Of a DNA stretch of 64,000 nucleotides, positions 23,401 through 36,200 are shown one piece after another; positions within the stretch are counted from its first letter, which is position 1; every line of letters begins with the position of its first letter. The position numbers and the translations under genes are program-made. Source of the DNA: Montifringilla adamsi (Eukaryota > Chordata > Aves > Passeriformes > Passeridae); contig JAGGNK010006448.1 of assembly GCA_017590115.1 (NCBI GenBank), positions 10,092,099 through 10,156,098 on the forward strand, written 5' to 3'. The notes beneath the pieces are model-generated. The model was given only the letters and a program-made list of their open reading frames with translations, was not told the origin of the DNA and did not search any database.

Positions 23401-26400
23401 AGACTAGGACTGCAAAGTGACCTGGGGAGCTAAATATAGTTCAAAAGCAGTCACAGACAATGCAATCAGCGCATTAATTTATGCATTTCAGCTTTATAAT
23501 TTCAAGACAGCATTATGAACTGGCCGCAAAGTTTTCCTGCATTTAATAGTTTCAGATGTTTGCAAGATGACTGCAGTCATTTGGTCACAGTGAAGAGAGG
23601 AGGACTGCAGGAGCACTAGTCATTAGTATAACAATTATCTACAACTGAAATATTTGCCACAGTTGGTTGTGTGGAAAGAACAGATATTTATCAATATTTT
23701 AGGACACAAGTCCTAACATTAAAAAAAAGCTTGAGTACAGGTCTTCATCACAACAAGAAAGGCTTAGCCATGACCTGGGACTGTACATTTACTGTATAAT
23801 AGACTGGTAATATGTGGTTATTCCTGGGAGGAGAAATCTGGGAACTTAGAAATACACTGTATCTCTGTGCGGCAATTAATTCAGCTAGAGTCTTGTTAAA
23901 TTGATGTGCTGTTCTTTCCTGAGTACCGCCGATACTGACTGCTTTGAATTGTTCTAAGGAAAATACAAAGGACCATTTGTAGTTAGCCACCTATGGAAAT
24001 GAACAGTGTGAAATCATGAAATTAATTGCTGAATTCCTGATTTCACTTCTTAGATTTCAACAGCACCTTCCCTTGAAGATACCATGAGCTATGTAAGAAT
24101 TTGTAGCTATCATCAACAGATCTTATTCCCATATAAAAGCAGAGCTATTTCCCATTATGATTTCCTCCTGGAAATACTCCCTGCAGGAGGATAAACATAT
24201 GGTAAATGTGAAAAAGTTAATTGCCTATATATCGGCTGTAAAAGTTAATTAGCTGCATAGTCTTCCATATATTGGTATTTTAACAATTTACCTTCAGATG
24301 TCAAAACTGATGCTTTTATTTTCCTAGGTCTGTTACCTCAAAATTAGCTTTCAAGAAAGTTCAATGCAATAAACAGATCTTTCTGTCCAGAGACTGCATG
24401 CACCTTAAAGAGTAGTTATACTCTTTTTGTCAGTTGTCCCAGTGAAAAGAAGTTCATCCTTGGGATTCTTGCCATCTGATTGTGAACAGTCAGTCAAAAG
24501 CTAACCTGAAAAAACCATTTTTTAAGCCAAGTCAGTTGCCTGAAGAAATTGCTTGTCTGGCCATATAACCATAATAGCTCAGGAAAAAAGGGGACAAAAA
24601 TAGTGTCAGACATGATTTGTGTGGCCCTAATCCGCCAAGAAGAAACATTTTAGTTCTCATATTATCTTCTTGTGACCTCCTGGGCTCAAGTTTAAATTAG
24701 TCTTGTATCCAGGCTTTGAGCAAGCACCAAAACATGGAGTGTGTGAGAGAGAGGAGAGTTTCAACTCCAAAGACCCCTTAGGACAGTGTGTCAAAGACCA
24801 AACTGAGATATGCACATACCTCGTAAGGGCCACAGCCACACTCATTTTCTCCAGTTCTCATGGTGTCTACAGATACTACACATGGCTAATATCAGGCAGA
24901 AAACTATCACTCTTCTTCATTAAAGGTCCAGTAGGACAAACCAGATTTTTAAAATTCTGGATAGCTGAACAGAAACTTTCTGCAGCCCTATGCCCTTTGG
25001 GATTCCTTTAGTTATGCTTCTGGGAAGGGCAGCTTAGGTAGGAGGATGTGGATCCCACTCAGTATGCCAGATACTTGAAAATGAGGTGCTAAATCATCTA
25101 ACTGTACTTTCTACTGGTTTAGGCCCTACCATTGTCCAGAGTCCAAATTTTGATACAAAGTTGGTGCTTTTAAGTTTGGCACCATTCTGAATGTCACACT
25201 GATCAAAATTCTGGGCAATGCCAACAAACACTGTCAGGTTAGAACTTAGAACTTAGCCCCTCATCATCTGTGGCACTTATGTTTTAAACCATTCCTTCAT
25301 GTCTTTTATGGACTGCTCTAGCTAGCTGTTTCCAAGACAAAACTGCTGTAGAGACAGATATAATCAAGAGGCCTGGAGGCAAGACAGTCTGCATCACTTG
25401 GCTTTGATGTTATTTTTAAATATTATAATAACTTATTATAACTGTATAATAATCAATTGTTTCTCTTTTACTTACTGGAGCCTCTGGACCTCTCAATGAG
25501 ACCCATGAGATCTGTAATTACCAAGAAATGGACAACCTAGATAAAGCCTAGTAAAATTAGGTCTCTGGGAAGGCTCTTTACTTCGCTTTCTTTTGAGGAA
25601 AAGTTGAAAGGGTACTGCAATTAAAAAAAAAAAAAAAAAAAAAATTTTTGCATTTACAATGTTTTTTTTTTTAATGTAAAAACTTTACAGTAGTTATGAA
25701 TTTCATGTACCCATGCAACTTACATCTGGAAGTTCACATTTTCTTTCTGGCTAAGGGTTTAGTCAATGGCAGAACATGCTCCAGATCACCACACACTCCT
25801 CTTGATGTCCGTTAACTAATTATTTCAGATGGAATAAAAAACACTGGAAGGTACAAGTTCTTAATTTGGACTTGACCTCAACTTTCATCAAAGATGGAAC
25901 TTCATTTGTAATAAAATTTTTAAGAGTTAGTAGGAATTCTCTTCATAATTTCTTCAACTTCACATGTATTTTTTTATACTATTAATAAATGTTTCTGCAG
26001 TTACTTTTCAAATGAAAACATCATCCCACCAGAATCTGAAAACTCAGAGACTGAGCATCTTTTCCATTCCATTAGATGCCTTAGTTATAATGAAACTGAG
26101 AAAAACAAATGACTATCAGGTAATGACTATCACTGACTACCCATCTCTTAACACCACTGCCTCTAGTCTGACTTAACTAGCTAGCAATTGCATTATGAGT
26201 GCTTTCTGCAGATTTTAATTCCTTCTTTCTATGCAGATTATTCCCAAAGAAACAGTAAAATTTTCTAAAGCACATTAACTCTGTTTATTTCTGCATATTT
26301 GAAACAATTCTCATTAGATCTTATACTCAATTCCAGTAAGCTTTTAAGGAATTTACATAGCCGAGAAAATCTTCCTTTTTTACTGCTCCATTGGCAAGTC

Positions 26401-26872
26401 TGAAGTACTGTAAAATGATCTTGTGATAGTCAAACAAAGCACTGACCTATTTGTTCCATATTTGCTTGTCTTTGACAAAGACATGCTGGACTAGAAACAG
26501 TTGAGTCAGAAGACAAATCTGGACCAGCATGAAGAAAGGCTTCTTCTTCTTAAATCAGTATAAGGCAAAAGTAAATGCCCAGGTGCAAAATTAAGAGTTG
26601 GCCATCTCTACAAGCACTTACAGCTGGGCACTACTTTGTCTACATCTGAGGGTTTGACCATCAAGTTGGCTTTGCAGCAGCAGCAGCACTTTCTATCCCT
26701 GCAAGCCCAATGAAAAAGCTGTGCTTTAAACACATCTTGTACACAGACCAAAGGAAAATTATTTCCTTTTAAAAATTCTAAGGATGAATACACCCACTAG
26801 CTTACCAAACGGATGTAGGTGATCTCCTCCATCAAACTAAGGAGTGATAAATCCACATCTTAAAGCTACTAT
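23401..26872. other. Intergenic, no gene recognised
   Basis: Short ORFs only (for example 24703-25011 +, 102 codons, no recognisable domain). A homopolymer A run lies at 25623-25644 and a T run at 25662-25672, a pair that could fold back on itself. Confidence 0.5.
25623..25644. repeat. Poly-A, 22 bases
   Basis: Uninterrupted A run followed by five T. No adjacent retroelement body was recognised. Confidence 0.9.
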
Positions 26873-27256
26873 TTAAGCATCAAGAGAGAAACTAGTTTCC
26901 ATTCTATACAATGAGGATGTGGCAGTATAAAATATAAAGTTGAAGAGGCTGTGGCGGTTGAAGAATATAAAGTTCCAGGGGCCAGAAAACAAGAGATGTT
27001 TCTTCACTGTGAGATGATGTTCTGATTTAATTTTATCTGAGCAGGGAATAGACTCCAAGCTTTTTATTTTGCGGTTGAATGGTTTAATTATTTTGGGAAT
27101 GAAAGCCTTGAACATTGGAAAGTGTGTCACTGCCATGTTCTCCTGACGCTTCATCAGCTCACTGGAGTCTTTCAGTCTTCCAACAAGAAGTCTAGTTAGG
27201 ACCTTTACAAAATACTGATTAAACAAAACAAACAAAAAAATCCAACCAACAACCAA
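26873..27256 (-). other. Open frame of unknown status, 127 codons
   Basis: On the minus strand a frame stays open from 27256 to 26873, starting from a TTG rather than ATG. The middle part (TRLLVGRLKDSSELMKRQ.. through ..KIKSEHHLTVKKHLL) is hydrophilic and reads like coding sequence. It is preceded on the minus strand by a T-rich stretch and an AG (ttgtttaatcag) that could serve as a splice acceptor. No domain is recognised, and both ends of the frame are low-complexity Phe/Asn-rich. Chance is a reasonable alternative. A 33-bp imperfect duplication (aatataaagtt at 26931 and 26964) lies at its 3' end. Confidence 0.2.
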
Positions 27257-30200
27257 AAATGCAAGTCCCTGTACGCTGAGATGCTGAATGTAAACCGAAA
27301 GCCCCTAACCTTCCGTAAAAGCTACCTGTCCTACAGATGGGCTGTGGGAATCTGTACGTCATTCTCTTATTAATTGCTCCTCACAAAAGCACATGGAGGA
27401 GCCTCCAAAGCGCTAAAAGTAACAGTGGTTAGATTATCCTGTATTTGTACGTGTCAATGCCTTTTTTAAGAAACAGAGGCTGGTTCAATCTTTCCCATGA
27501 GTGATGTAAAAGATCTTGTGGGTTTGCCAAGTCAATCTGGCCATCTCCAACATGAAGGAAAGCTCTCCTTCTACTGCCTGGATGAAGTCCTCAGGTACTA
27601 TCAGTAGAGATTTGTGACCAATTTCAGGGTCTCAAGAGAAGACTTAGCACCTCTCAGGAGAAGATCAATTTTATCAATCTCTCCTCAACTGGTACACATT
27701 TACGGAGGGCTACTGAGACTCATTACCAAGTCAGGCAGGCAAACAGGGCAGGTAGCCCCAGGATGATCTAAAAGCCCACTATAAAAAATCATAGAGGATA
27801 CTAGACTGGGCAGAATGGGAGAGAGATGCAGATCAGAAATGTTGCCTGAAGGAACCAAAAGCTGTGTTGTAAGGGAGTTATTAGTAAGCATTTATACATT
27901 ATTTTGTTTTCCTGGAACATAACTGAAGTTAGTAACATTAGATACAGCTGGTCTAGTGCTTGGACACTTTGACACTTTGAACTTTAGAAAGCTGCCACTG
28001 GACTCTGGGTCTGGTATTTATTTCCATGCCTCTAGGTCCAAGAATAATGGAGCTATTAATTCTTGCTGGTTTTGCATATTATGGATAAACATGATCTTAT
28101 TATAAACTGTAATTTATTTGGTTTAGCTGTCTTTCCAGAGTGGAGGCTAATCTTTGCTTTTGATATGCTTTCCCTGTTTATACTTCTACATGCTATGAGT
28201 CGGACAGTATGACTGTAGAGTACTTGAGTTATTGAAAGGCAGTCAAATGCTCATCCCAAGTCATCCAGCTGTAAATCTGAAAATATAACTTGTATTTATG
28301 TTGAGAAACACTTGCATATTCTTACATCTGAGTGCTTTAATTGCTGTAGTCTTATTACTTGCCATGTTGCCTTTTTGACTCCTATTTGTTGTTTTATTGG
28401 TAGACAGTAGTGAAATGGTTAGCAGCATTGAACAGGAGCTCCTAATGCTTGCATCTCCTAATCACAAAACAAAACCTATTTAGATCTAATTCTCTTCTTT
28501 ATTCTCTTTTTGCCCATGGTGTCTTTCAAAGCAGCTATGTTTTCCAAAGACATATGTAAATATAATGGCAGTAATATTGATCCTCTGTTCCAAATTCTTA
28601 AGTACCATAATCATTCTAAGAAATATATTTAGGTAGGAAAAGATCTCTTCCACTCCCAATTTGATTTGGGCAGGTAGTCTGGGATTGTTTTGCAGTTCAG
28701 GATGAAAAAAACCCAAACATCTGAAATAGCAACATTTCATGGATGTCTAAATAAAACACTCTTGTTCTAAAAATAGAATGTGCATATGCAGACTGCACAA
28801 AAAAATAAAGAAAAACATTATTTCAATTCTTGTTAGGTTAACAAACTAAAAATAAGTCACTCTCAAGCTGAAATTGCTTAAGTATTAGTTAGGGGTAAAA
28901 TCAATGCTGGACTGAGAGCAGCAACACCCCAGAAACTCAGAACTAATTTGTTTTCCAGAGTTTAGGAAAAATGGAAAACTGAAATAAGGTGCAGCTTATC
29001 ATAGGTACAAATTTGTTTTTAAATTTTTTTCATATTTTCTTTTTACTGAGATGCATAGCTTTTCCGCTCTATATTAAACCTGCTAACTTTAGAAGCTTGC
29101 AGAATTATTATAGCATACTACATTTTTAAAAATTTTTATTAGTACTTTTTGAAGTAACTTTTAGGACAAGAAAGGACCCTGATACCACTAGGGCTCTATT
29201 TGGAAATACGAAACTGTCAGATATAGGAAAGAACAACTTTCTTGTTGGTGTACTGGTTTATCATTCCTTCTATTTATAGCTTGGTGAAAAACTCATTCTA
29301 TTTGGTCATAGAAAAATGAGAATAAAATTCTTAGGTTACATCTATGAGATTACACATTTGACATGAAGGGGATCAAGCTCTGTTTTTTACTTTTCTTGTT
29401 GAAGAGTTTTGGCAGGTCTCACAGTTAGTATCAATAATTTTTCCAAAAGCAGCTACTGGCACTGAGATTGAACTTCACAATTCATTGTGGCCCACTGCTG
29501 ATACAAGTTTGTGTGGCTTATTGATTGTTCCCTGTGTTAAACATACTTGGTCATGCTGACTTTTTTCCCAGCTCCTTCAAATCATGATGTGATGTATTTA
29601 CTCCTGTATATTTCATCTTTTTTTATTTTATGAACTATGATGAAGAGAGAATTTATAAAACTAAAATACAGACATAGGAAAGCAGGAAAGTAAGTTTGAT
29701 TTTGAAGGTCAATTGTACAGTCATTTCAATTTTCAATAATGAGTCTTAATTTTGAGGTTTTTATTCAAATCTTGAAAGGAATGAAGATTTTGTACTGATT
29801 TTGTAATTTCAGAAGGACAGTCAGTTTATAGGAAGGTCAAGATTCAGCAGACAAGACCATTACTCTTTACACAATTTAATACATATGTACAAAAAATCAT
29901 AGTTGAGTAAAATGTTATCTTCCAGTTTTTCTCCGCTTCCACCTAAAGACAATGAATGAGAAAATAAGCTGGCAAAACTTTGTGTATATTTCCTGATGAG
30001 TTTGTTTTTATTAAATCATAAAATTATTTCAATATAGATATTTTTTCATGTTTTTCTTTGGAAAGAAGGATATTGCAACATACTGAATTCAGAATTCAGA
30101 TGACTTCTAGCTGCTGTAAAGATTTGGTTTATTTTATTTAAAGAGCAAACTGTGCTTATCTTTTGGAAGATGGGTATTGTCAAAGAATTTCCAGTTATTC

Positions 30201-32761
30201 AAAATCAATTCCAAATAGGAGAAAAGCAAATATTTAAAGTTATGTTAAGATTACTTTTCTGTATCTTTTCTGTATACTGTCCCCACATATTACTCGAAAA
30301 AAATGATCTCACTCTTTTAGTATAGAGTGAATGTTTTTAATGATGTTTTCTGCTTTCTAAAGATAGAATCAGGCTAATCAGCTTGCTGAAGTTTAATTTG
30401 TAATCTGGTGATGTCCATTTTGCATATTTGGATACTATTTGCATAAACAATGTAGCTCCTATTATCAGCTTTTCCCAAAAGATTACAAAAATACTAATTA
30501 ATCCAATTTACATGAGGATAGAGATAGTTACCTGAGCGTATTTTCTTTTTTCCCCCACTTTTTTTAACCATAGTAAAAAACCTTTTTCTTTTTTTTTAAA
30601 GATTCACACTGTACCCTTACAGAATTGTGTTCTAATAAGCATTGTTGTTTGAAGTTTTCAAAGATAGGGCTCAATTCCTTCAAAATGGATTATTCTGTGA
30701 TTACATTCCCTGGATATTGACTAATATGAGGCACCCATTCAGATGAAAATGACATCTTGGAGTCCTGAGCCCTCTCAGCACTATAAGTAGCCTCCTTTTG
30801 GTCTTATATTCTCACATGCTCATAAATGAGAAATTTGTGGAGCAGGTTAACCCCACTGCTGTGTTTGCCTTTGAAAACTGATTTTCTCATTTATTTACTT
30901 AAAAAATTTTATTTTTGGGCTTCTGGATATCTCTGCGTTCATGTTTTTCAAAAAGGAAGTGCAAGGCTATATTAAAATTTGTGGGAGTGAAACAGCAGGG
31001 ATTGATAGATTTAAATCCCTGGGTGATTGGCAGGTACCATCTTCACATCCAGCACCACTGCAGTCAGTGAGCTGGAGGGTTTCAGAGAGACTGAAAACAA
31101 AGATCATACCCAAAGGATTGCTTCTCCCAGTACTAGCAATAATAACCCTGAGTTTTGTCCTCAGGCAACACACATGAAAACAAAAACAAAAATAAAAAGG
31201 AGTACATAAATTATTTATAACTATTAAACATTAAAACAGCAAAGGGATTTTTTTCAGGGGATTTGATGTGTCAACAAAATAACAAAAAGGAATAACAGCC
31301 TACTTTGCTGTATTCTCCTATTGACATCCAAATTGAAGGGAAAATGGCAAGGACAGAATTTCTACTGATTGTCTGTGTGTAGTTGCTTCAGCTAAAAATG
31401 TGGGTGGATATTAGTGTCACTCAATCCTTCTGTTACATGTGGTGCAACCTTTTTCCATTGATACACAGGTCACATTGTCTTGTGGGTTTATGGGATCTCT
31501 CACTGCTTTCCCAGGCATAATAGAAAGGCTAGGTCTGAAGAAGTAACTTTTCCTGATTTTTGGCAATGTCTGCATGTCACAGATATGAAGCAACTAGCAA
31601 TTTTATCCTGCTGCAGAGATGGAACAGTTGGTGCACAGGGCTAAGCTGAATCCAGCACTGTTTGCAGTGGCACCAGGTATACATCACTTAGTGGGAAGTC
31701 TTGTGGTTTTGCCTATCTGGACAAGATCTGACAGTTCTGTTGTTTTTGGGGCAGACCTTCTGTAGTGTCTCTTGTACTGTACTGTACATCCTTGTGGTTA
31801 CTGTGATGGGCTGGGGCTGGCCCCTGAGATTCTGCAAGGATACTGGAGCAGTCTGATGAGACAACTTTCCTAATGCCAGCAGAAACAAGGTTTTTTAAGG
31901 ATGTGAAAAGCAGGCAAACATGCATGTCCACCTTACCTTTCCTTAAAGGGAACTTATTCTTTAGACAATGTACTTTTTTGCCCAATCTAGTTCATATGGC
32001 ATTCTGGACAATTAAGCATGAATCATCTTAGTCTTTGACTTTTTTCTTGCCTTTAAATATACCAAAAGTGGTTTTCTGTACAGCTTTTTTCAACCTGCTG
32101 TTTATAATTCCTGTTCATTTCCTGAAAACTCCGTGGGCTCCCTCTAACAGCATCCATAGTACCATGGCATTTCAGTCTTGGTCCTTCAGAGGTGCTGCAC
32201 TCTTCTACCTGTTTCTTCTTCCCTTGCCCCAGATTTTCCCAGACTGCTTGCTTTTGGTGGCATTTTTTCAGAAGGAAAGTGAGGAGGCAAGTTTTCAGCA
32301 GGAGCAGGTCGCTGAATAAATAGGTATGCTGCATTGTTTCTGACGGACTAATACTCAGAGGGGTAGGACGTGATGGAAGAATGATCAGGTTTTGGCAATT
32401 ATGTGGCAAATAAAATGGTTTTCTAGTTAATAATTTTTCCATGTGGAATTGTGGAATAGCTCCATGTTTATAAAGAAGCAATTATCTTGTCTTATTGGTG
32501 TAATTTACTAATGATTTTTCATTTAGTCTAACATTGAATGAAAAAAGATAAAATTGCTTTGGTTTAGAATAAATAGAGATCATTTTATTGGAATAAAATT
32601 GCAGCATAGATTTTAAGATGTCCTAAGATTGGCTTTATTAATAAGCAATGCCTTTTCATGCAGCAGATATATTTTACATTCATCTGTTGTGTAAAGACTT
32701 ATCTCTGGAGAATTGTCTCAGCTTGCTTATTGGTCTGCCACTTGTCTTGTGTCTGAAGTAG
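27257..32761. other. Intergenic, no gene recognised
   Basis: Only short frames, including a 142-codon minus-strand frame at 32053-32481 with no recognisable motif. No known repeat family was identified. Confidence 0.5.
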
Positions 32762-33240
32762 TGTCCTGATTTCAGCCAAGGACAGAGGGAATTTTTTGCA
32801 GTAGGTGTGAGGGGCCAGAGGCCGGAGCTGTGTGGGAATGTCTGAGACCCTACTGTTATTTGGTATCACCTCATGTCATTGCCAGTGGCTGGGGAAAGAC
32901 ACTCTCTCTCCCTGCCAAGAAGAAGAGCCTTCCTTCCTGGTGAAGCAAGTGGGGTGAACAGAGTGGTGGGGTAACACTGGTCCTGACTGGAGGGAGTGGT
33001 TTGGGTACTGTGGCTGTGGTGGGGTTGAGTTCCACAATCTTTCTTTTGCACACTTTTGTTGTCAATATTGTTGCTATTACTGTTTGTTTTCCTATCTTAC
33101 TGCTGTTTCAAGTAAACTCTTCTAATTTCAACCCATGATCTTTGCATTTTGTGTTTCCAGTAGGAGAGGAAGCAAGTGGTGCCATGGGGTTTTTTTTTTT
33201 GCAGGACTACTGAATTGGAGAATGCCATTCCTAACCCACA
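32762..33240 (+). mobile_element. ERV LTR (solo), + strand
   Basis: The segment opens with tgtcctgatttcagccaagg, the 5' signature of the avian LTR family also seen at 1559. It passes through a T-rich stretch (ctattactgtttgttttcct), the block gtttcaagtaaactcttcta..ttcaacccatgatctttgca that matches the polyadenylation region of that family, and closes with taacccaca at 33240. It is flanked by agtag (32757-32761) and agtac (33241-33245), a 4-of-5 match to a target-site duplication. No internal retroviral sequence follows, so this is best read as a solo LTR left by recombination. Short minus-strand frames at 32866-33370 are shadows. Confidence 0.8.
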
Positions 33241-36200
33241 AGTACCTCTGTGAAACTTCAGCCTGGACTACAAGGACAAAAACCCAAAGCATTTGAAGCC
33301 AGAATAAGAAGATGAATAGTATATTGCCAAATATAGTATTTGACAACAGGGCAGGGCAGAATAAGGGCAACTGGGCAGAATAAGGTTCATCTTCAGTAAG
33401 ATTAATCTTTTCCTGTTATTTTTTAACTGTGGTTTTAGTAACGGATTAGTTTATTAGAAATTTAAATTTTTCGTTCTTTTCAGCATTATATGCTAAAATA
33501 AAGCACCAAAAGGAAGAACCCTACATTTGTCATGATTTTTAAATAATATTATTTGAAAAAAGAAACAACAAACCAACCAAGAAAAAAAACCAAAACAGTG
33601 AAAATATCCAACCAAATCACAGCCCCTTGACTCCTTGGAGGAACTACGAATGTCTTAGTTGTGTCATTTTAGGTGGGGTTTTTTTTAAATGCTAAACTAT
33701 AATGCTTTCTGAGTTTTGTCCTGTTTTGAGCCTTAAGTTTCTGCAGGATAGTACATAGCAGCACAGTAACCAAGGCAGGTTAGAACTTCAGTCTGTTCTC
33801 TAAAACTCTCCTTGACAATCCTGATGTTGCCAGACATTCCTGGGAATTTGTCATTTGTCATATGTTGGTTGAGCTGCAAATGCTCTCAAGAGCACAAATT
33901 CGTCATGCCAGCAAATAATGCTCTGCTTTTGAGTGTGGACAGTAGAGTCACAAGCATCCCTGAGCAGCAGTTGCAAGGAGAATTTCTGGAAGGCTTTGAG
34001 ATACTGGAATTCCTAGGGATGAAGCAGGAACTGTATGTCTGAAAGACACAAAAAATTCTTTGAATGAGAAGCATGGTCAAAACAAAGCAAGAACAACAGG
34101 GTTAATTTCATATTTTATACTGCCTTATTTTTAATTTCATTTGCTCAAAAGAATAAAAAAACAAGTGAGAAAATTCAAATGAATTACAGAAAACTTGAAG
34201 GCTGCTTAGATAATGAGAAATAATGTACATGTAAGCTTTTCAAATACATCTATTAAGTATTTTTTCAAGAGAAAAAGACAAAAGAAATTTAAAAAAATTG
34301 TCTTCTAGTCTTAAAAACATGAGGCACCCATTAGTACCTTATTTCCTTATTTCAGTGAGATAATTTCATGCATTCACTGTGTGGCTTGTACACGTGCATT
34401 TACTTGGAATTTAGGCAGACATCGTGTTGTCAACTTGTTGACAAGTTATTTCCTGCGACTTTGTATGTGTTGGGGAGGCTGCAAGTGTGGCAGCCAGAGT
34501 GAACCTTGAGCTTTAGAAAAATCATTGGTATGTTTGATTTGCAAAGTTTGAGAGGCTTTACTTGGTGCAAAGAGATGATTTCGTAATGTATGTTTGCAAT
34601 TATAAGCATGAAAAACATAGCTCGCTGTTTCCAGGTTTTCTATCTGTCCCAATGACAAATCAAGTCCTTGGTTTTACTCATTACAGATCCTGTGTATTTT
34701 TACAGAATTTGCATTATGCAAGTAGGTCACCAGCAACCTCAGAGTTTCTGTGCTGTTTGAATTCTGTTGTGTGAACAAAAAATGGAAATTCATTTGAAGA
34801 TACGTGATTTGCTAAAGGGGTTTGGAAAAATCATGAAATTATGCCAAAGTTTTGTGCTGTACTGCATCCTTTTTTTATTCTTTCTCTCCGTTACTGAAAT
34901 AAGCTTGAATGGTCAACATGGTAAATTATCTGAATCAGCTAATATTAAATTTCTCTTAATTAAACTACTTCATAACTTTACCTAATGATTTTTATTAAGG
35001 TCAGCTCATATTTTTCATTGTTTCTTGATTAACAATTCTATCTTCCCATTTACTAGATGAACTCTGAATGTTCAGTAAAAGGAAGTATTACAAAGTATCC
35101 TGGTTATATCTTTTAAATCCCCCCAGTCTATTTAACTGAATCCACAACGTATTTTATGTCAATAAGTGATAGTCTTTACAACCTCACAGTACAGCCAAGG
35201 ATAAAAAGTTACATGGATATGAAATAAATTGATTTGAAATATTGCTCTGTTATAGCAAGAATGAGTTATTGGTGTTTCTCTCAAGGGTTTGCTTTTGTGT
35301 GTTATGTTACCAATGTATTTTTACATTACGTACTGCCCAGTGAGTTGTTTTCTGTTATCTTCTTATTACTGACTGAAACATAGCAAGTGCAGAGTTAAAA
35401 TTTCATTATATCAGACTGTGGCAGGTAAGTGAATAGTCTCTCTGTTGGTTTTGTTGTACTGACCACATATTTGAACCCCAAATTGTAAGAACAGGATAAA
35501 GAAATCCCAGCCTCAAAAAGTATTGAATATTGCCTGGAAAAATTGTTGTCGCAAAAATCAGAGAACCCGAGGCTCACCAGGTGGTTCAAGTCTGTCTCTT
35601 CTCAGCAGACAAAAGGGAAGTGTTGCTATTTAGGATAATAAGGAGTAGGTGTGGAAAGATGTATAACAAGTTTTCTGATTTGGGACTGCTGATGTCTCTA
35701 AAAAATCTTTTCTGTACATTTTTAATGCACTGATTATCACACTTCAGCTGCTGGATTGCTTTGCACAATCATTTCATAAACTGATTAATCTGATAAAATC
35801 TGTTTTGTAAAGCATAAGTACTCTATCTTTTAACCTATTTTAACCATTACCTTTAACTCTGAAAAGGTTAGCGTGTTAATATGTGACACATTATAACAAC
35901 CTGGTACTGCAAGCTGCAGCCACTGAGGTTACAGCAGGGACAGATGGTAAATTATCTGAATCAGCTTGTGGGGAAAAGTCTATGGAGGGAGTGGATCTGT
36001 GTCAAGAGGATGCTCCCTTTGCCACCACTGAGGGGAGGAGAAGAAAACGTGATACAGAGCTGGGTGGGAAGAGGAATTGTTCCCTCTCCCATTATAGTGG
36101 TTACTGACTATCATGTTTTGCTGCTGCTTGGCATTTGTTGACAAAAGAGGAGCTCAGACTTGCTGGCTGTGCGTGGAAATCCAGCTTACTTTAATTAGGA

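Noticed and set aside
32053..32481. 142-codon minus-strand frame near the LTR
   Set aside because: No domain, mixed composition, and not inside the LTR boundaries or any retroviral coding order.
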